From Glebionis coronaria (taxonomy: Eukaryota; Streptophyta; Magnoliopsida; Asterales; Asteraceae), in NCBI GenBank assembly GCA_025667525.1, contig CM046881.1:494595627-494659626 (forward strand): 64,000 nucleotides of DNA, in the 5' to 3' direction. Shown here piece by piece: positions 9,917 to 22,091 of this stretch. The position numbers were made by a program, and so were the translations under genes. How positions within the stretch are numbered: the stretch's first letter is position 1; the number at the start of each line of letters is the position of its first letter. The notes beneath the pieces were generated by a model that saw only the letters and a list, made by a program, of their open reading frames with translations, did no database searches and was not told where the DNA came from.

Positions 9917-11572
9917 TAATAACTGGGATTTTACTAGTTGAAAAAGTTCGTTTCTCGGAATCTCTTCGAATTGATCTCTGGTTAATTGTGCGACTCAGTT
10001 GTTCTTGGTGAATCAAATAAAAGATTTGTCGTTGCCTAAAACTAATTAAAAATAAAGACTTGAAACAAATAAGAATAAAGTAAAGACGGTAAAAAGAAAT
10101 GCTGAAAGATAAAAACTTGACGAAGAGTAAATGACGAGAAATTAAAAGCAATAAAGGTAAATAACTCAAACTGAAACTTAAACTAAAAGGAAAGCAAGTA
10201 AAAGTGCAAATAAAGAAAAAGGTGGGAAAAATAAAGTTTAAAACTAAAAACTGAAAAACTCATTCGGAATAAAGCCTCTACTCGGAATAATTAAGCTATC
10301 CGGAATAAAGGTGCTACTCGGAATAACCTAACATTCTGAATAAGGGACACTATCCGGAATAAACAGATATTCCGAATAAGAGCCACTATTCAGAATAACC
10401 TAGGATTCCGAATAAGGGACTCTATTCGGAATATTCAGATATTCCGAATAAGGGACTCTATTCGGAATAACCTAGGATTCCGAATAAGGGATTCTATTCG
10501 GAATATTCAGATATTCCGAATAAGGGACTCTATTCGGAATATTCAGATATTCCGAATAAGGGACTCTATTTGGAATAACCTAGGATTCCGAATAAGGAAC
10601 TCTATCCGGAATAATCAGATATTCCGCATAAGGAACAAAGAAAACAGATGATCCGGAATATCTGGGCAAGATACAGTAAACATGAACAGGAAACAGGGGA
10701 TGAAGAACAAAGCACGAATTTGATCAAATCTAACCAAAACAAACCAAAAGATTAAACCAAAACAACCACAAAGCATCAACTAACAATAATTAATCAATAC
10801 AAATCAACAAAACTAACAAACAAAGCCAAATCAATCAAAACCCACTTGATCAAAACCATAAAAACTCAAGAACATGAACAATGAAGATGAAGAACAAATC
10901 AAACAAGAAAGGTAGATGAGAGATTGAACAAGAAAAGTAAAGATCCAACAATAGTTAAATGTAAACTTACTTGGAATTAAAAGGAATTTAAAGGTGCATA
11001 ACATGAAATTTAAGGTGCAAGAAATTAAAAAGCAGGGAAATGAAAATGGTGGAAGAGTGGGTTGTCAAGCCACCAACAACAACAACTGAAGGAGATCTAT
11101 TATATATATAGGGAGATTAGGGAGGAGCTTAGGAAGCTTCCTCCCTCTTTCATCTTTTCCTTAAATGCGTCATTAGGTCCTTGCTTTCTTTAATCTTCTT
11201 AAATCTTGGACTTTAATGACTTTGGTCCGGGATTACTTTGAACTCGTCTTGTAATTCTTCAATAAATTAGACTTGAGTTCTTCGGCTCTTGGTGAACTTC
11301 CGTCTTTTGACTTTTTCTTCGATAAATCTTCAGAATTGGTCTTGGACTTCCGTTCTTTTTCCACTCTTGATCTTTCGACTTCATCTTTCGTCTTTTTCTT
11401 CGATAAAAGCCCCTGAATGCCGTGTTTTCTCCACTTTTCACCTTTTCGTCCTAAATCACAACAAAAACACAAACCACACATAATTCCGACATAAATGACA
11501 TAAAATACACGTTTTGGCTCGGTTATTATTGTAATTAAGTGGTAAAGAGGATGGGTGTTTACACACCTATCA
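9917..11572 (-). repeat. 3' LTR of element B
   Basis: 1656 bp, paired with 31851-33470 (1620 bp). The 36-bp length difference equals one unit of the internal array at 10260-10680. Confidence 0.93.
10260..10680 (-). repeat. Alternating inverted TTCCGAATA array in B's 3' LTR
   Basis: Units alternate between ATTCGGAATA and TATTCCGAAT, often as a 26-bp inverted repeat with TTCAGA in the loop. The unit including the AAGGGACTCT spacer is 36 bp. I see three TTCGGAATATTC copies here and two in the 5' LTR (32200-32560). Element A has the same core in direct orientation only. Confidence 0.85.
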
Positions 11573-11586
11573 AATCCCCTACACTT
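11573..11586 (-). other. Polypurine tract of element B
   Basis: On the minus strand AAGTGTAGGGGATT, identical to that of element A, adjoins the LTR. Confidence 0.88.
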
Positions 11587-12941
11587 AACCATTGCAATGT
11601 CCTCATGCAATGCATTTAGTTACAAAGCACGTTTACATTTTTCACCACAATCAATCCACGTTGGCCTTTATTAAAGAGATAGAAAATAACAAAGCAAGTA
11701 AAGAAATCAAAAACATACCTTGGGTTTTGGAAATGTCATGAATAATCATCATCCTCAAGTTTCTTTCTCCAAACCAAGCTTAAAAACGAGATCATTGTTA
11801 TTATAAGTTAGCAAACTAACATAAGCTCATGTGGGCCAATTATTCACTTAGACTCCCTTATTCCTAGGTGTATCTCTTATATTTTATTGTTGTCTTGAAT
11901 GATCACAAGGATGCATTTTTGACTTATTTCGATAGTTATTAAGGCTGAAAATAAAGTGAACGATTTAATCAATAGTTAGCTAAAGGACTTTTAAAACTAC
12001 TTCTCGGGACCTCATAAAGTTCATATCTTGGCATAACTCGCTTCGCGGTTTGAGACCTTTCTCGGACCGATATTTGGCAGCGACTTCATACTTTAAATCT
12101 TGAGAGACGTTCATGAAATAATGGTCTTCTCTTCATAACAGGAATTTCTTCACTTGAAGTTTTGAGAGATTCTTCATATTTGGACCACGACTTCTTCACT
12201 TTTCTCCAATCTTTATTTTGGACTTTGATATACAACGATCCACCTCCTTTCTGGACTTGGATCTATTTGTCCTCATACCTTGTTAGGGCCTTTTCGGATA
12301 GACTTCTCCATGACTTTTGGGGAGTTTTTGCTTTTCGTCGTGTGTCTCGATCCTTCATATAGATTTTTGATAAATGATTCTTCACATCACTTTGGATCTT
12401 TAGCAACAAAATTGTAGCCCTCATGCCTTGTTAGGACCTTTTTGGACTCGCCAATCTTCGCATCCCGCTTCAATAAGTTATGCCTTGGCTATGAACTCTA
12501 ATCCATACCGAGCAACTTTTAAACGATCTTAGGCTAGAAGCTAAGTAACTTTTCAAATCGTACAACCTTATTTATTGCAGATAAATCTATTAGCAAGCGA
12601 TGGGAGAATAGGCTTATAATTAACTCACATAAATTCCCGAAAGAATACCAAACTTATAATTGACTCTATCATCTCTCGTTCTCCACAGTTTAAAATCTCA
12701 AGTAATGAGACTCGTGGATGCTTAGCCTATTAAATCAAAGTTTTGGGTTTTCGAGTCGCCTATAGGATCTTGCAAACTCTTAGACTTTTTCAAGTTTAGA
12801 ATTCGCATTTTAAAGTTCCCTTGATAAACGACTCTCTAGGATCAATTATAGGAACTTGCGAAAAGTTCTTATTCTTAACCCGTGAGAGTTAAGACTTTCG
12901 CGTTTTATAGCTCCCTATATAAAAGCCTAGCAAAACTTTGA
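11587..12941 (-). other. 3' non-coding region of element B (distal part)
   Basis: No credible ORF. It is the reverse complement of A's 3' non-coding region, with the CCTAACAAGG phrases near 12280 and 12425. Element D interrupts it; it resumes at 29445. Confidence 0.85.
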
Positions 12942-12946
12942 CTTAA
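12942..12946. other. Target duplication CTTAA, left copy (element D)
   Basis: CTTAA here and at 29440-29444 directly flanks the LTR ends of D. Confidence 0.95.
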
Positions 12947-15900
12947 TGATTGTGGTAAATTACACCTCTTTTAGGAAAAGGAGGGTAAAAGCGGTAAGTA
13001 TCGAGTGATGATTTAGGAAAATCAACACTAATGACCCTTAATGGTGTGAAAGTTCGTTTCCCAAAGAGGTATATGTGTGTGAAAAATTTGTTAAATGTTT
13101 GTGATTAATGATTGGTTTAGAAGGGGATGAGAAGAGAAAATGACGAAGACGTAAAAATAAAAACTACCCAGAAAAATCACTATTAGAAAGTTAAAACGTA
13201 GAACCTTAAAAATCACAAAAATAAAAATAAATTCTAAAAATTACCAAAAATTCACCAAAAATCAAAAATAATAAACTAAGAGTTTATCAATGATCAAAAC
13301 TTTTTCAAACCTTTTAATTAATTAAATATTCAATTTTTAAATGCTAATTAAAGCCCTAAAAATCAAATAAATTATCAAAAAGCCCATACAAAGATTTTTT
13401 AATTGGTAAAACTCTAAAATGACCTAAAAAGATTAAAAACTATTTTTAGAAATTTTAAAACTATTAAAAACTATTTAAAATGATTTAAAAAACTATCAAA
13501 ACTTAAAATAATTATAAAAATTAATCTAAAAGTGATAAAATTATTCTAAAAGTTGCTAAATTCCTATTTTAATGTATTTAACCTAAGAAAAATGTAAAAA
13601 GTTGGAAAATGTGAAACTTTAAAAATAATAATAAAATAATAATAAAATAATATTAAAAATCCAAAAATTATAAAAAATTCTAAAAACTTGCAAACTAGTT
13701 TATTTTAACCTAAATAATCAGAAAATGAAAGTGAAATTACCAAAATACCCCTAATGGGCCCTAAAATGGGCCAAATCCAAAAACAGTCAACCTAAATGGG
13801 CTTTTGGGCCCAAAAAGTCAAACTTGGCCCAATTGACTTGTAAAAGCCCTATAGGACTTAAAATTCAATTCTAAGAACAAAACTCTAAAGGCCTAAAAGC
13901 TGAATGTGAGCTTATCACAGCTTATTGAACACAAAGCTTATTCTTATTGGGCTTTTCAGCCCATTAAGCCATAAGCTAATGCCATAAGCTCTAATTTGAC
14001 ACACAACCCTCTTTTAGGATGCTTAAGAGATCTGTCAAAAGAAATTTCCAAAAAGCACACTCAATAAGCCAGAAAATAGAAAAGCAAAAATCCACAAAAC
14101 GACAAAATAGTCATTTTTGAGAAATAATGCACCTCAGGACTTGATTCAACTTGCAAAAGCTTTCAAATGGACTCAATAAGCAAAATAAATCAACAAAAAT
14201 CCAATAAGCACAACCAATAAGCCAGAATAAGCACAAATGAACTTATGTAAAAGTCAAAAGAGTTGGTTTTCTAGTCAAACCTTAAAGTCAACCACCCAAA
14301 TGCTCTAGTATGAACAAATGGGCCAAAATATGAGCACCTATTACAAAAACAAAGTTGTTGCTGGTTAAAATAAGCTATTATAGCTTATTGATAAGCTGAC
14401 ACCAAAATTGCACTATCAGTGGCAACCAGCAGGGGAAAGGAGTTCCCACTGCTTTGACTATTTGACCAAGCTTTTATGAGAGTTCTGGTTTGATTCAATT
14501 GGAAATAAAGGCACCCTTGTGATCAGTGAACCACAAGGAGTCAATAGCAACAATAAAATCACAAAATGATCCACACAATAAGCCACAATAAGCCACAATA
14601 AGCCAAACAGTCACCAGATAAGCACCAAATATGCAAATAAGCAGTTAAGCACTTAATAAGCAGATTTAAGCAAAATAAGCCAACCAAACTTAACCAGATG
14701 CATACACAAGCTATATAAACTCACAATAAACACAAAGCAACAAGAATCAAACACTGAATCAAAGAAATCAACAAGATCAAAGCACTAGAAGTTACTGATG
14801 AACAATGAACAATATGCAGAAACAGTTTGCTGATATACTTGACACTAGATCCAATTTCAAGCCTCAAATCCTTCTACCCTGGTGTGATTAACTATGATTT
14901 AGCACTTGTTACCCTTAACCTATGCTTAGATCTAGATGTCCTCAAAATCCTAGCCAATTTAACCAAGTTATGAAGATTTTATAGCCAATCTATGAATCAA
15001 TGTGTTCAAACCTCAAAACCTGCAAACAGATGCACAAAAACACCCAACAAACAGATACCAATATTTGCAAACAACACACAAGCACTTAACAAGCCACAAA
15101 TCTAACTTATGCAGTAATCCCAAACACTCTTTAATCAGTCACTTATCAAAGAAACTTGTGATTTCTTCTAATAACCTACTGATTTTAATGATCAAAAACA
15201 CTTACTAGGCAGCAACTAACACAATCAAACACATAAATCACCAGCAAAAACACAAATACTCAAAATCAAAGCACAAAATCCAAAACAGTCATAAACATGA
15301 ATTTTTTAGGGGAATCTTAACAAGAGCTTATACCTACCTTCCACAACATCCTAGGAAGGCCAGCAATGCTCCTTGGACCTTGTTCAACAACTAGAACAAG
15401 ACCAAGGTACTTCAAATAAGGAGATGCAAATGGCCTTGGTTGATGGTTCAAAGTAGAACCTCAAGGTCTTGATATCTTCAACACAAGCAACAAACAAACT
15501 CAACCAAAGGCTTAGAATCCTTCTCAGGCTTGGTGTCAACAATCTTGAAAGAACTCAGGGCTTAAGGCTAAGGGTTAGTACACAAAATAAGCCAAAACAG
15601 AACCTAGGATTTCAAGGTATTCAAACCTTAAAAACCTAATGAAACAAGACGTGCCTTAACCACAAGATTAAGGTAGGCCTTAACAATCAAATGGAACTCA
15701 GAATTAGGCTACTCAAACACCAAACTTTTAACTAAATCAAAAAGAGATTTCAAAATTTCAGAAATTCAAATTTTATTTAACTTAAAAAGGAATTACAAAG
15801 ATAAATAGCCCAAAACTGGAACAAAGGGACTCTCACATGTTGAGGTCTCCTTTTATAGGCAAATGCCTGGCTAAACACTATTCACAAACCCTAGATGTGA

Positions 15901-16916
15901 ATTTCCCTAAATGCCCTAAGTCTTCTAGACGTTTTCTTGGTGTGAGCTGTCCAAAATGCATCCAAACCGTTTAAAATAGCTTTGTGATGAAGCAAATGAT
16001 GTAGGCTGTTGATCTTGACACGTGACAAGCCTTGGTGAGGAAGTTGTCACATGATGGTGAAACGGTTTTGGTGGTGGGGTCTCTTGGTGAGTGGGAGTGA
16101 GGGTTTTAAGGTTGGGATAGGTTTTTAGGCGTGTGAATCAAGTGTGGGTAAGGGTAACTTCATTTTACCCTTTGTTTTAAGTGGAGTAAAATCTGGGTTC
16201 TTGACTGCTACAGTAATACCTTTTGATCCGATTTTGGGGGATTGGGATGTGTTTGGCGCATTTTTGAAGTTTAAATGTTTCAGTGCACAAGAATGGTCCT
16301 TGTTCTTTGGGATTTTTGGTAAACAAAGTCTTTCAGCCTAGAAAACGTATTCCCTTTGTTAATAACTTTCACCATTTGTCACTTTTGGCACCAAACTTTG
16401 GAAAAAGGATTTCAAGGGTTATTTTTGCCATTTTGAGATATTTCAAGGGCTGATCTTGGACATTCTTGATCTTCAAAGGTCTTCTTTGTATCTTTGACTT
16501 CATGAGGGACCATTGTTGGCAATTTTGATTTGTTGAGGGACTAATCTTGCCATTTCTTCAAAGTTGAAGGACCTTTTGTGTAATTTTGACAAACTTAAGG
16601 GACCAAACTTGTAATTATGAATATAAAAGGGTTTTAAGTGTCATTTCTTCAATAAATGAGGATCAATCTTGTTTGTCTTCAAGTCTTCAAGGGTATTTGT
16701 TGAGAATTCCATGATTAGGGCCCGGTTCTTTGTACGGCTTCGTTTCTCGTGTCCGTTTTTCCTTGTAACTTGTGATCTTTTGTCTTTTTCACGATATCCA
16801 TACCTAAAATACACAAGTAAACAATCACAAGCATATATATATGGTATTTTTATGACATTTTATGCATTTAAAGCCCGAAAAGAACGATGAGATCATGTAT
16901 AAATGCCATCTCATCA
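12947..16916 (-). repeat. 3' LTR of element D
   Basis: 3970 bp, matching 25482-29439. The outer end is fixed by the target duplication and the inner end by the polypurine tract. It contains many AATAAGCC repeats (14560-14700). Confidence 0.95.
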
Positions 16917-16928
16917 CTCCCCCATACT
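16917..16928 (-). other. Polypurine tract of element D
   Basis: On the minus strand AGTATGGGGGAG directly precedes the 3' LTR. It follows the phrase GAGGGCACGGCAATGGCTT. Confidence 0.88.
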
Positions 16929-19070
16929 AAGCCATTGCCGTGCCCTCACGCAATGCTAGAATAAAGTATCTAAGCATCACCAAAGTTCAATTTTATTAAC
17001 CTTTATTGAAGAGTAAAAAGACTTGCAACATACTATGATGATGTGTAAAGACATAATGTATGATTTTCATCACAAAAAGTGACTTTTAGGGTCAAAGAAT
17101 AGAAACAAGTAAATGTCCCTTAGAGTAAACTTCGTCATCCTTGATTGTCATACATTCCATGCTAAGTGCAAAAACAAGATCATTGTTGGTACAAGTCACA
17201 ATGCTAACACTACTCATACGTCCAAATTGTGTAATACTTTTTCTCCCCGCAATCCTAGTTATTATAAAAGGAAATGGGTTACTAGCATTTTTTATCTATT
17301 TGTCATGGATCACAAGTGATTCATATTGACTTATTTGAGTAGTTATTAGTCCGAAAGCAAAGTAGCACGATTTGATCAATAGTTAGCCGAAGGACAAAAT
17401 CTTTTAAAACGGCTTCTCGTGTATCTCCTTAAGTTCATATCTTGGCATAACTCGTTTCACGATTTGAGACCTTTCTCGGACCGATATTTGGCATGTACTT
17501 CATACTTCAAATCTTGGGAAGACGTTCTTGAAATTATGGTCTTCTCTTCATATATTTGGAATTTCTTCACTTGACGTTTTTGAGAGATTCTTCATATTGG
17601 ACCACGACTTCATCATTTTTCTTCAATCTTTACTTTGGATTTTGATATACAACGATCCGCCTCCTTTTCGGACTTGGATATATTTATCCTCATACCTTGT
17701 TAGGGTCTTTTTGGATAGACTTTCTCCATTCTTTAGGGGAGTAATTGCTTCTCGTCGTGTGTCTCGATCCTTCATATTGATTTAGGAATAATGATACTTC
17801 ACATCATCTTTTGGATCTTTAGCAAAAATAGAGCTCCTCATGCCTTGTTAGGGCCTTTTTGGATGATCGCCAATCTTCGCGTCCCGCTTCAATAAGTTAT
17901 GCCTTGGCTATGAACTTTATTCAACCCCGAGCAACTTTTAAACGATCTTGCGCTAGAGGCTAAGTAACCTTTCAAATCGTACGACCTTACTTATTGCAAT
18001 TATGATTTATTCCTAATGCATTGATCTTATGGGAAGAAAAAGCCACAATTAAAAACATATGAGTTTTTGAAAGAACATTTTCATGTTCTACGTTTAGCAT
18101 GATCACTTGTCTAACTCTATCATTTCTCGTTCTTCACTATATAAAGACCTCTAATTAAAGAGACTCGTGAATACTTAGCCATGCAAGTCAAAATTAAGCC
18201 AAATTTGGATTAGCTTTCATTAAGACTATATCAAATCAAAGTTTTGGGTTTTCAAGCCTCCTATAGGATCTTGCACTTTCTTGGACTTTTTCAAGTTTAG
18301 AGAATGCGTTTTATAGTTCCCTTGATAAGTAACTTTCTAGAATCAATTATAGGAACTTGCGAAAAGTTCTTGTTCTTAACCCGTATGAATTAAGACTTTC
18401 GCGTTTTAGAGCTCCCTATATAAAAGTCTAGCAAAACTTGAATTGAGCGGGTTAAGGAATGTAAATGGCTCCAAATGCCCATCAAGTCAAAAATTAACTC
18501 TTATTCTAACCATCGGAAAATATACATTCGTGTCTTAAAAACACTAAGAAAAATTTTAAAATTTGGCCATTTTTGGCCTTATTAGCAAAACAAAACATTG
18601 AAAATTGGAAAGCGTGAGGGCGTAGCAAAGCAAGTACCTATTCACCCCCCATACTAAAATTAAACATTGTCCTCAATGTTTCGAGTCTAAAGGTGGAGCA
18701 CCCCCATACTAGAGACGAAGAGTCGAATGCTTAGGATCTAGCATGGAAAGGGTGATCAACAATATATCTAAAGCCGTTTATTAAGTATGCTAAAAGATAA
18801 TTGTTAGAACAATAAAGGATATGTCATGGAATCGTGAAAAACTTCTTCAAACGAACGATGGAGGCTCACGTAAACGAACACGAGAGTCTACAATCGTAGA
18901 TGATGATGATCTAGATAACACAATCACAAACAACCACGAGACAACGAGTTGAAAGGGTACAAGTCCCCTTATTAGTGAATAGTGAGCATAAAGGATAAGC
19001 ATGGGATCTCCCCCACGAGGCACCTCGTTTTTGATTACCGAGTCATGAGCTCGACTCGATCCCCTCAATG
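16929..19070 (-). other. 3' non-coding region of element D
   Basis: No credible ORF. It shares the CCTAACAAGG block (17690-17860) with A and B. It holds additional polypurine-like tracts (reverse of CCCCCCATACTA near 18645, and near 18700). A CGAGTC...GACTCG hairpin lies at 19039-19058, 13 bases after the pol stop codon. Confidence 0.8.
19039..19058 (-). other. Post-stop hairpin of element D
   Basis: A 6-bp inverted repeat CGAGTC/GACTCG right after the pol stop codon. The next bases (GAGGTGCCTCGTGGGGGA) can fold again. Equivalent hairpins are at 2592-2611, 29965-29984 and 43594-43613. Confidence 0.7.
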
Positions 19071-22000
19071 CTAATTATCATTGGGGAAGGTGACTTGGTC
19101 GAGGGCAACCATTGAAGGAATTTCCCCACCAAAGTAGTGCTTAAGCCTATGTCCATTCACCTTGAAATTAGGACCATCATCTTGAGCTAGCTCAATGGTC
19201 CCATATGGAAACACATGTGTAATGGTGAACGGACCCGACCAACGAGATTTCAATTTCCCGGAAAATATCTTAAGACGAGAGTTAAAAAGAAACACTTGAT
19301 CACCAACGTTAAAAACCTGGTTTTTAATCTTTGAATCATGAAACTTTTTAGTCTTTTCTTTAAAAATTAATGAATTTTCATAAGCATTATCTCTTAATTC
19401 ATCCAATTCATTCAATTGTATTTTCCGGTGATCTCCCGCGGTCTTCAAGTCAAAATTAGCATGCTTAAGGTCCCAATATGCCTTATGCTCCAACTCAATG
19501 GGCAAATGACAATTCTTCCCATAGACTAACTTATAAGGAGTGCAACCGATAGGTGTCTTATAAGCGGTCCTAAAGGCCCATAAAGCGTCATCAAGTTTGT
19601 CGGACCATGAAGCACGGTTTTCTCCAATTGACCTCTCTAAAATCCTCTTCAAAGCTCAGTTCGAAACCTCGACTTGCCCACTCGTTTGCGGGTGATAAGC
19701 CGTAGAAAGACGATGAGTAACTCCATATTTCTTTAGAACCTTTTCGAATTGGTCATTACAAAAATGGGTTCCACGATCGCTTATAATAGCACGAGGGGTT
19801 CCGAACCGAGAGAATAGTTGCTTCAAAAACTTCACTACCACACGAGCATCATTAGTAGGCAAAGCCTTAGCTTCCACGCACTTAGAAAGGTAGTCTACCG
19901 CGACGAGGATATATTTGTTGCCATGAGACGATGGGAACGGCCCCATAAAGTCTATTCCCCATATGTCGAAAATCTCACATACTTGAATTATGTTTTGCGG
20001 CATTTCATCACGTTGAGACGATTTTCCTTGACGTTGGCACGAATCACACGACTTCACAAGTGCGTGTGCATCACGATAGATAGAAGGCCAAAAGAAACCG
20101 GCATCGAACACTTTCTTAGCCGTGAGATTAGCACCGTGGTGACCACCCGTGGGTCCCTCGTGACAAGCTCTAAGGATATTAGAAGCTTCGGCACCAAACA
20201 CACAACATCGAACGAGTTGATCCGCACAAATCCGAAAGAGATAAGGGTCGTCCCAAAAATAGAACTTGACGTCACGAAATAATTTTCGTTTTTGTTGTGT
20301 CGTCATACCCTTGATTATGAAATTGCCCGCATGGTAATTTGCAATGTCGGCAAACCATGGGGTTGTGTCTTTAGAATTCACTACACCGAGAGTCTCAAGA
20401 GGAAATGTTTCGGTGATTTCCTTGTTCTCGAAAACATCTTTGTGAGGATATTCTAGACGAGAGAGATGATCGGCCGCTAGATTCTCGGCTCCTTTTTTGT
20501 CAAGCACGGTGACATCAAATTCTTCGAGGAGGAGCATCCAACGAAGCAATCTCGGCTTAGCATCTTGCTTAGCTAAGAGATACTTGATAGCCGAATGGTC
20601 GGTATACACAATGCTTTTAGTTAAGACGAGATAAGGTCGGAATTTCTCAAAAGCATAGACCACGGCAAGGAATTCCTTTTCCGTTGTGGTGTACTTTAAT
20701 TGAGCCTCGGTCATCGTCTTACTAGCATAGTGGATAGGACGAAAATGCTTGTCATAACGTTGCCCTAAGACGGCCCCTATAGCATAATCACTTGCATCGC
20801 ACATGATTTCAAAGGGTAATTCCCAATTAGGAGCAACAAGAATGGGAGCTTCGGTAAGTTTCCTTTTGAGAGTTTCGAAAGCCTTAACACACTCCTCATT
20901 GAAGTTAAAAGGAGCATCCTTCTCGAGAAGGTGTGTCATAGGACGAGAAATCTTCGAAAAGTCCTTGATGAAACGACGATAAAAGCCCGCGTGGCCTAGG
21001 AAACTCCTAACTCCCTTAACGGTTTTGGGATGAGGTAACTTGGCGATGACGTCTACCTTAGCTTTATCGACCTTAATCCCCGCCTTCGACACCTTATGCC
21101 CTAAGACGATTCCTTGTTTACACATGAAATGACATTTCTCCCAATTAAGCACAAGATTGGTTTCTTCACAATGTTTTAACATTTGCTCGAGATTAGATAA
21201 ACATGACGTGAACGAATTACCAAACACCGAGAAGTCATCCATAAACACTTCCATCGACTTCTCGATCATATCGTGAAAAATCGCCATCATACACCGTTGA
21301 AACGTACCGGGTGCATTACAAAGTCCGAAAGGCATCCTACGATAAGCGAATGTTCCATAAGGACACGTAAACGTAGTCTTCTCATGATCACGAGGGTCGA
21401 TAGGGATTTGAAAGTAACCGGAAAAACCATCTAAAAAGCAATAGAATTCATTTCCCGCAAGTCGCTCCAACATTTAATCCATGAAGGGCAAAGGAAAGTG
21501 GTCTTTACGAGTGGCGTCATTTAACTTTCGGTAGTCAATGCACACCCTCCAACCGGTCACAACACGAGTGGGAATTAACTCGTTGTTTTCATTAGGCACA
21601 ACGGTCATTCCTCCCTTTTTAGGGACACAATGGATTGGGCTCACCCATGGGCTATCGGATATAGGATAAATCATTCCCGCGTCAAGGAGTTTAAGAACCT
21701 CCTTTTTAATGACATCGTGAATTTTGGGATTCACCCTTCTTTAACTTTGAATTGCGGGTTTGTAGTCTTCCTCCATTAAAATCTTGTGAGTACAAAATTT
21801 TGGGTCAATACCCTTAATGTCGGATATTTTCCACGCAATTGCCCCTTTATGAGCCTTAAGAACTTTCAAGAGCTCGGTTTTTTCATTATTAGCAAGACCT
21901 TTTGCAATAATAACTGGCAACTTGTCATCACCTTCCAAGAATGCATATTCAATGTGAGATGGAAGATCTTTCAATTCAAGGATAGGTGGTTCCTCGATTG

Positions 22001-22091
22001 AAGATTTTGGTTCAACACTCATAACTTCCATCGGCGAAAGAAATGGTGGAATAGAAGTATCATCACTAATCAACACCTCATCTTCATTGTC
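19071..22091 (-). pseudogene. Pol of element D: RT, RNase H, integrase
   Basis: One minus-strand frame covers the whole of pol, broken by three stops: TAA at 21741-21743 and TAA at 21474-21476 (each where relatives have Gln, CAA) and TGA at 19656-19658 (likely CGA). RT shows [19 protein letters not shown] and the catalytic FMDDFSVFG. RNase H shows [13 protein letters not shown] and [10 protein letters not shown]. Integrase has an HHCC finger ([11 protein letters not shown] ... CDSCQRQGK) and the DDE residues in [17 protein letters not shown] and QVEVSN. The C-terminal part (19071-19652) has the GPFTITHVFPYG region typical of Athila integrases. The frame opens only a few codons before the gag stop and is offset from gag by -1. 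All three stops are explained by C-to-T change. Confidence 0.93.

Noticed and set aside
10260..10680. Regular repeats that could be mistaken for a CRISPR array
   Set aside because: Units are degenerate, alternate in orientation, have repeated spacers, and lie inside a plant LTR.
15002..15208. 68-codon ORF repeated at 27527-27733
   Set aside because: Repeated only because it lies in both LTRs of D; no domain and no independent support.
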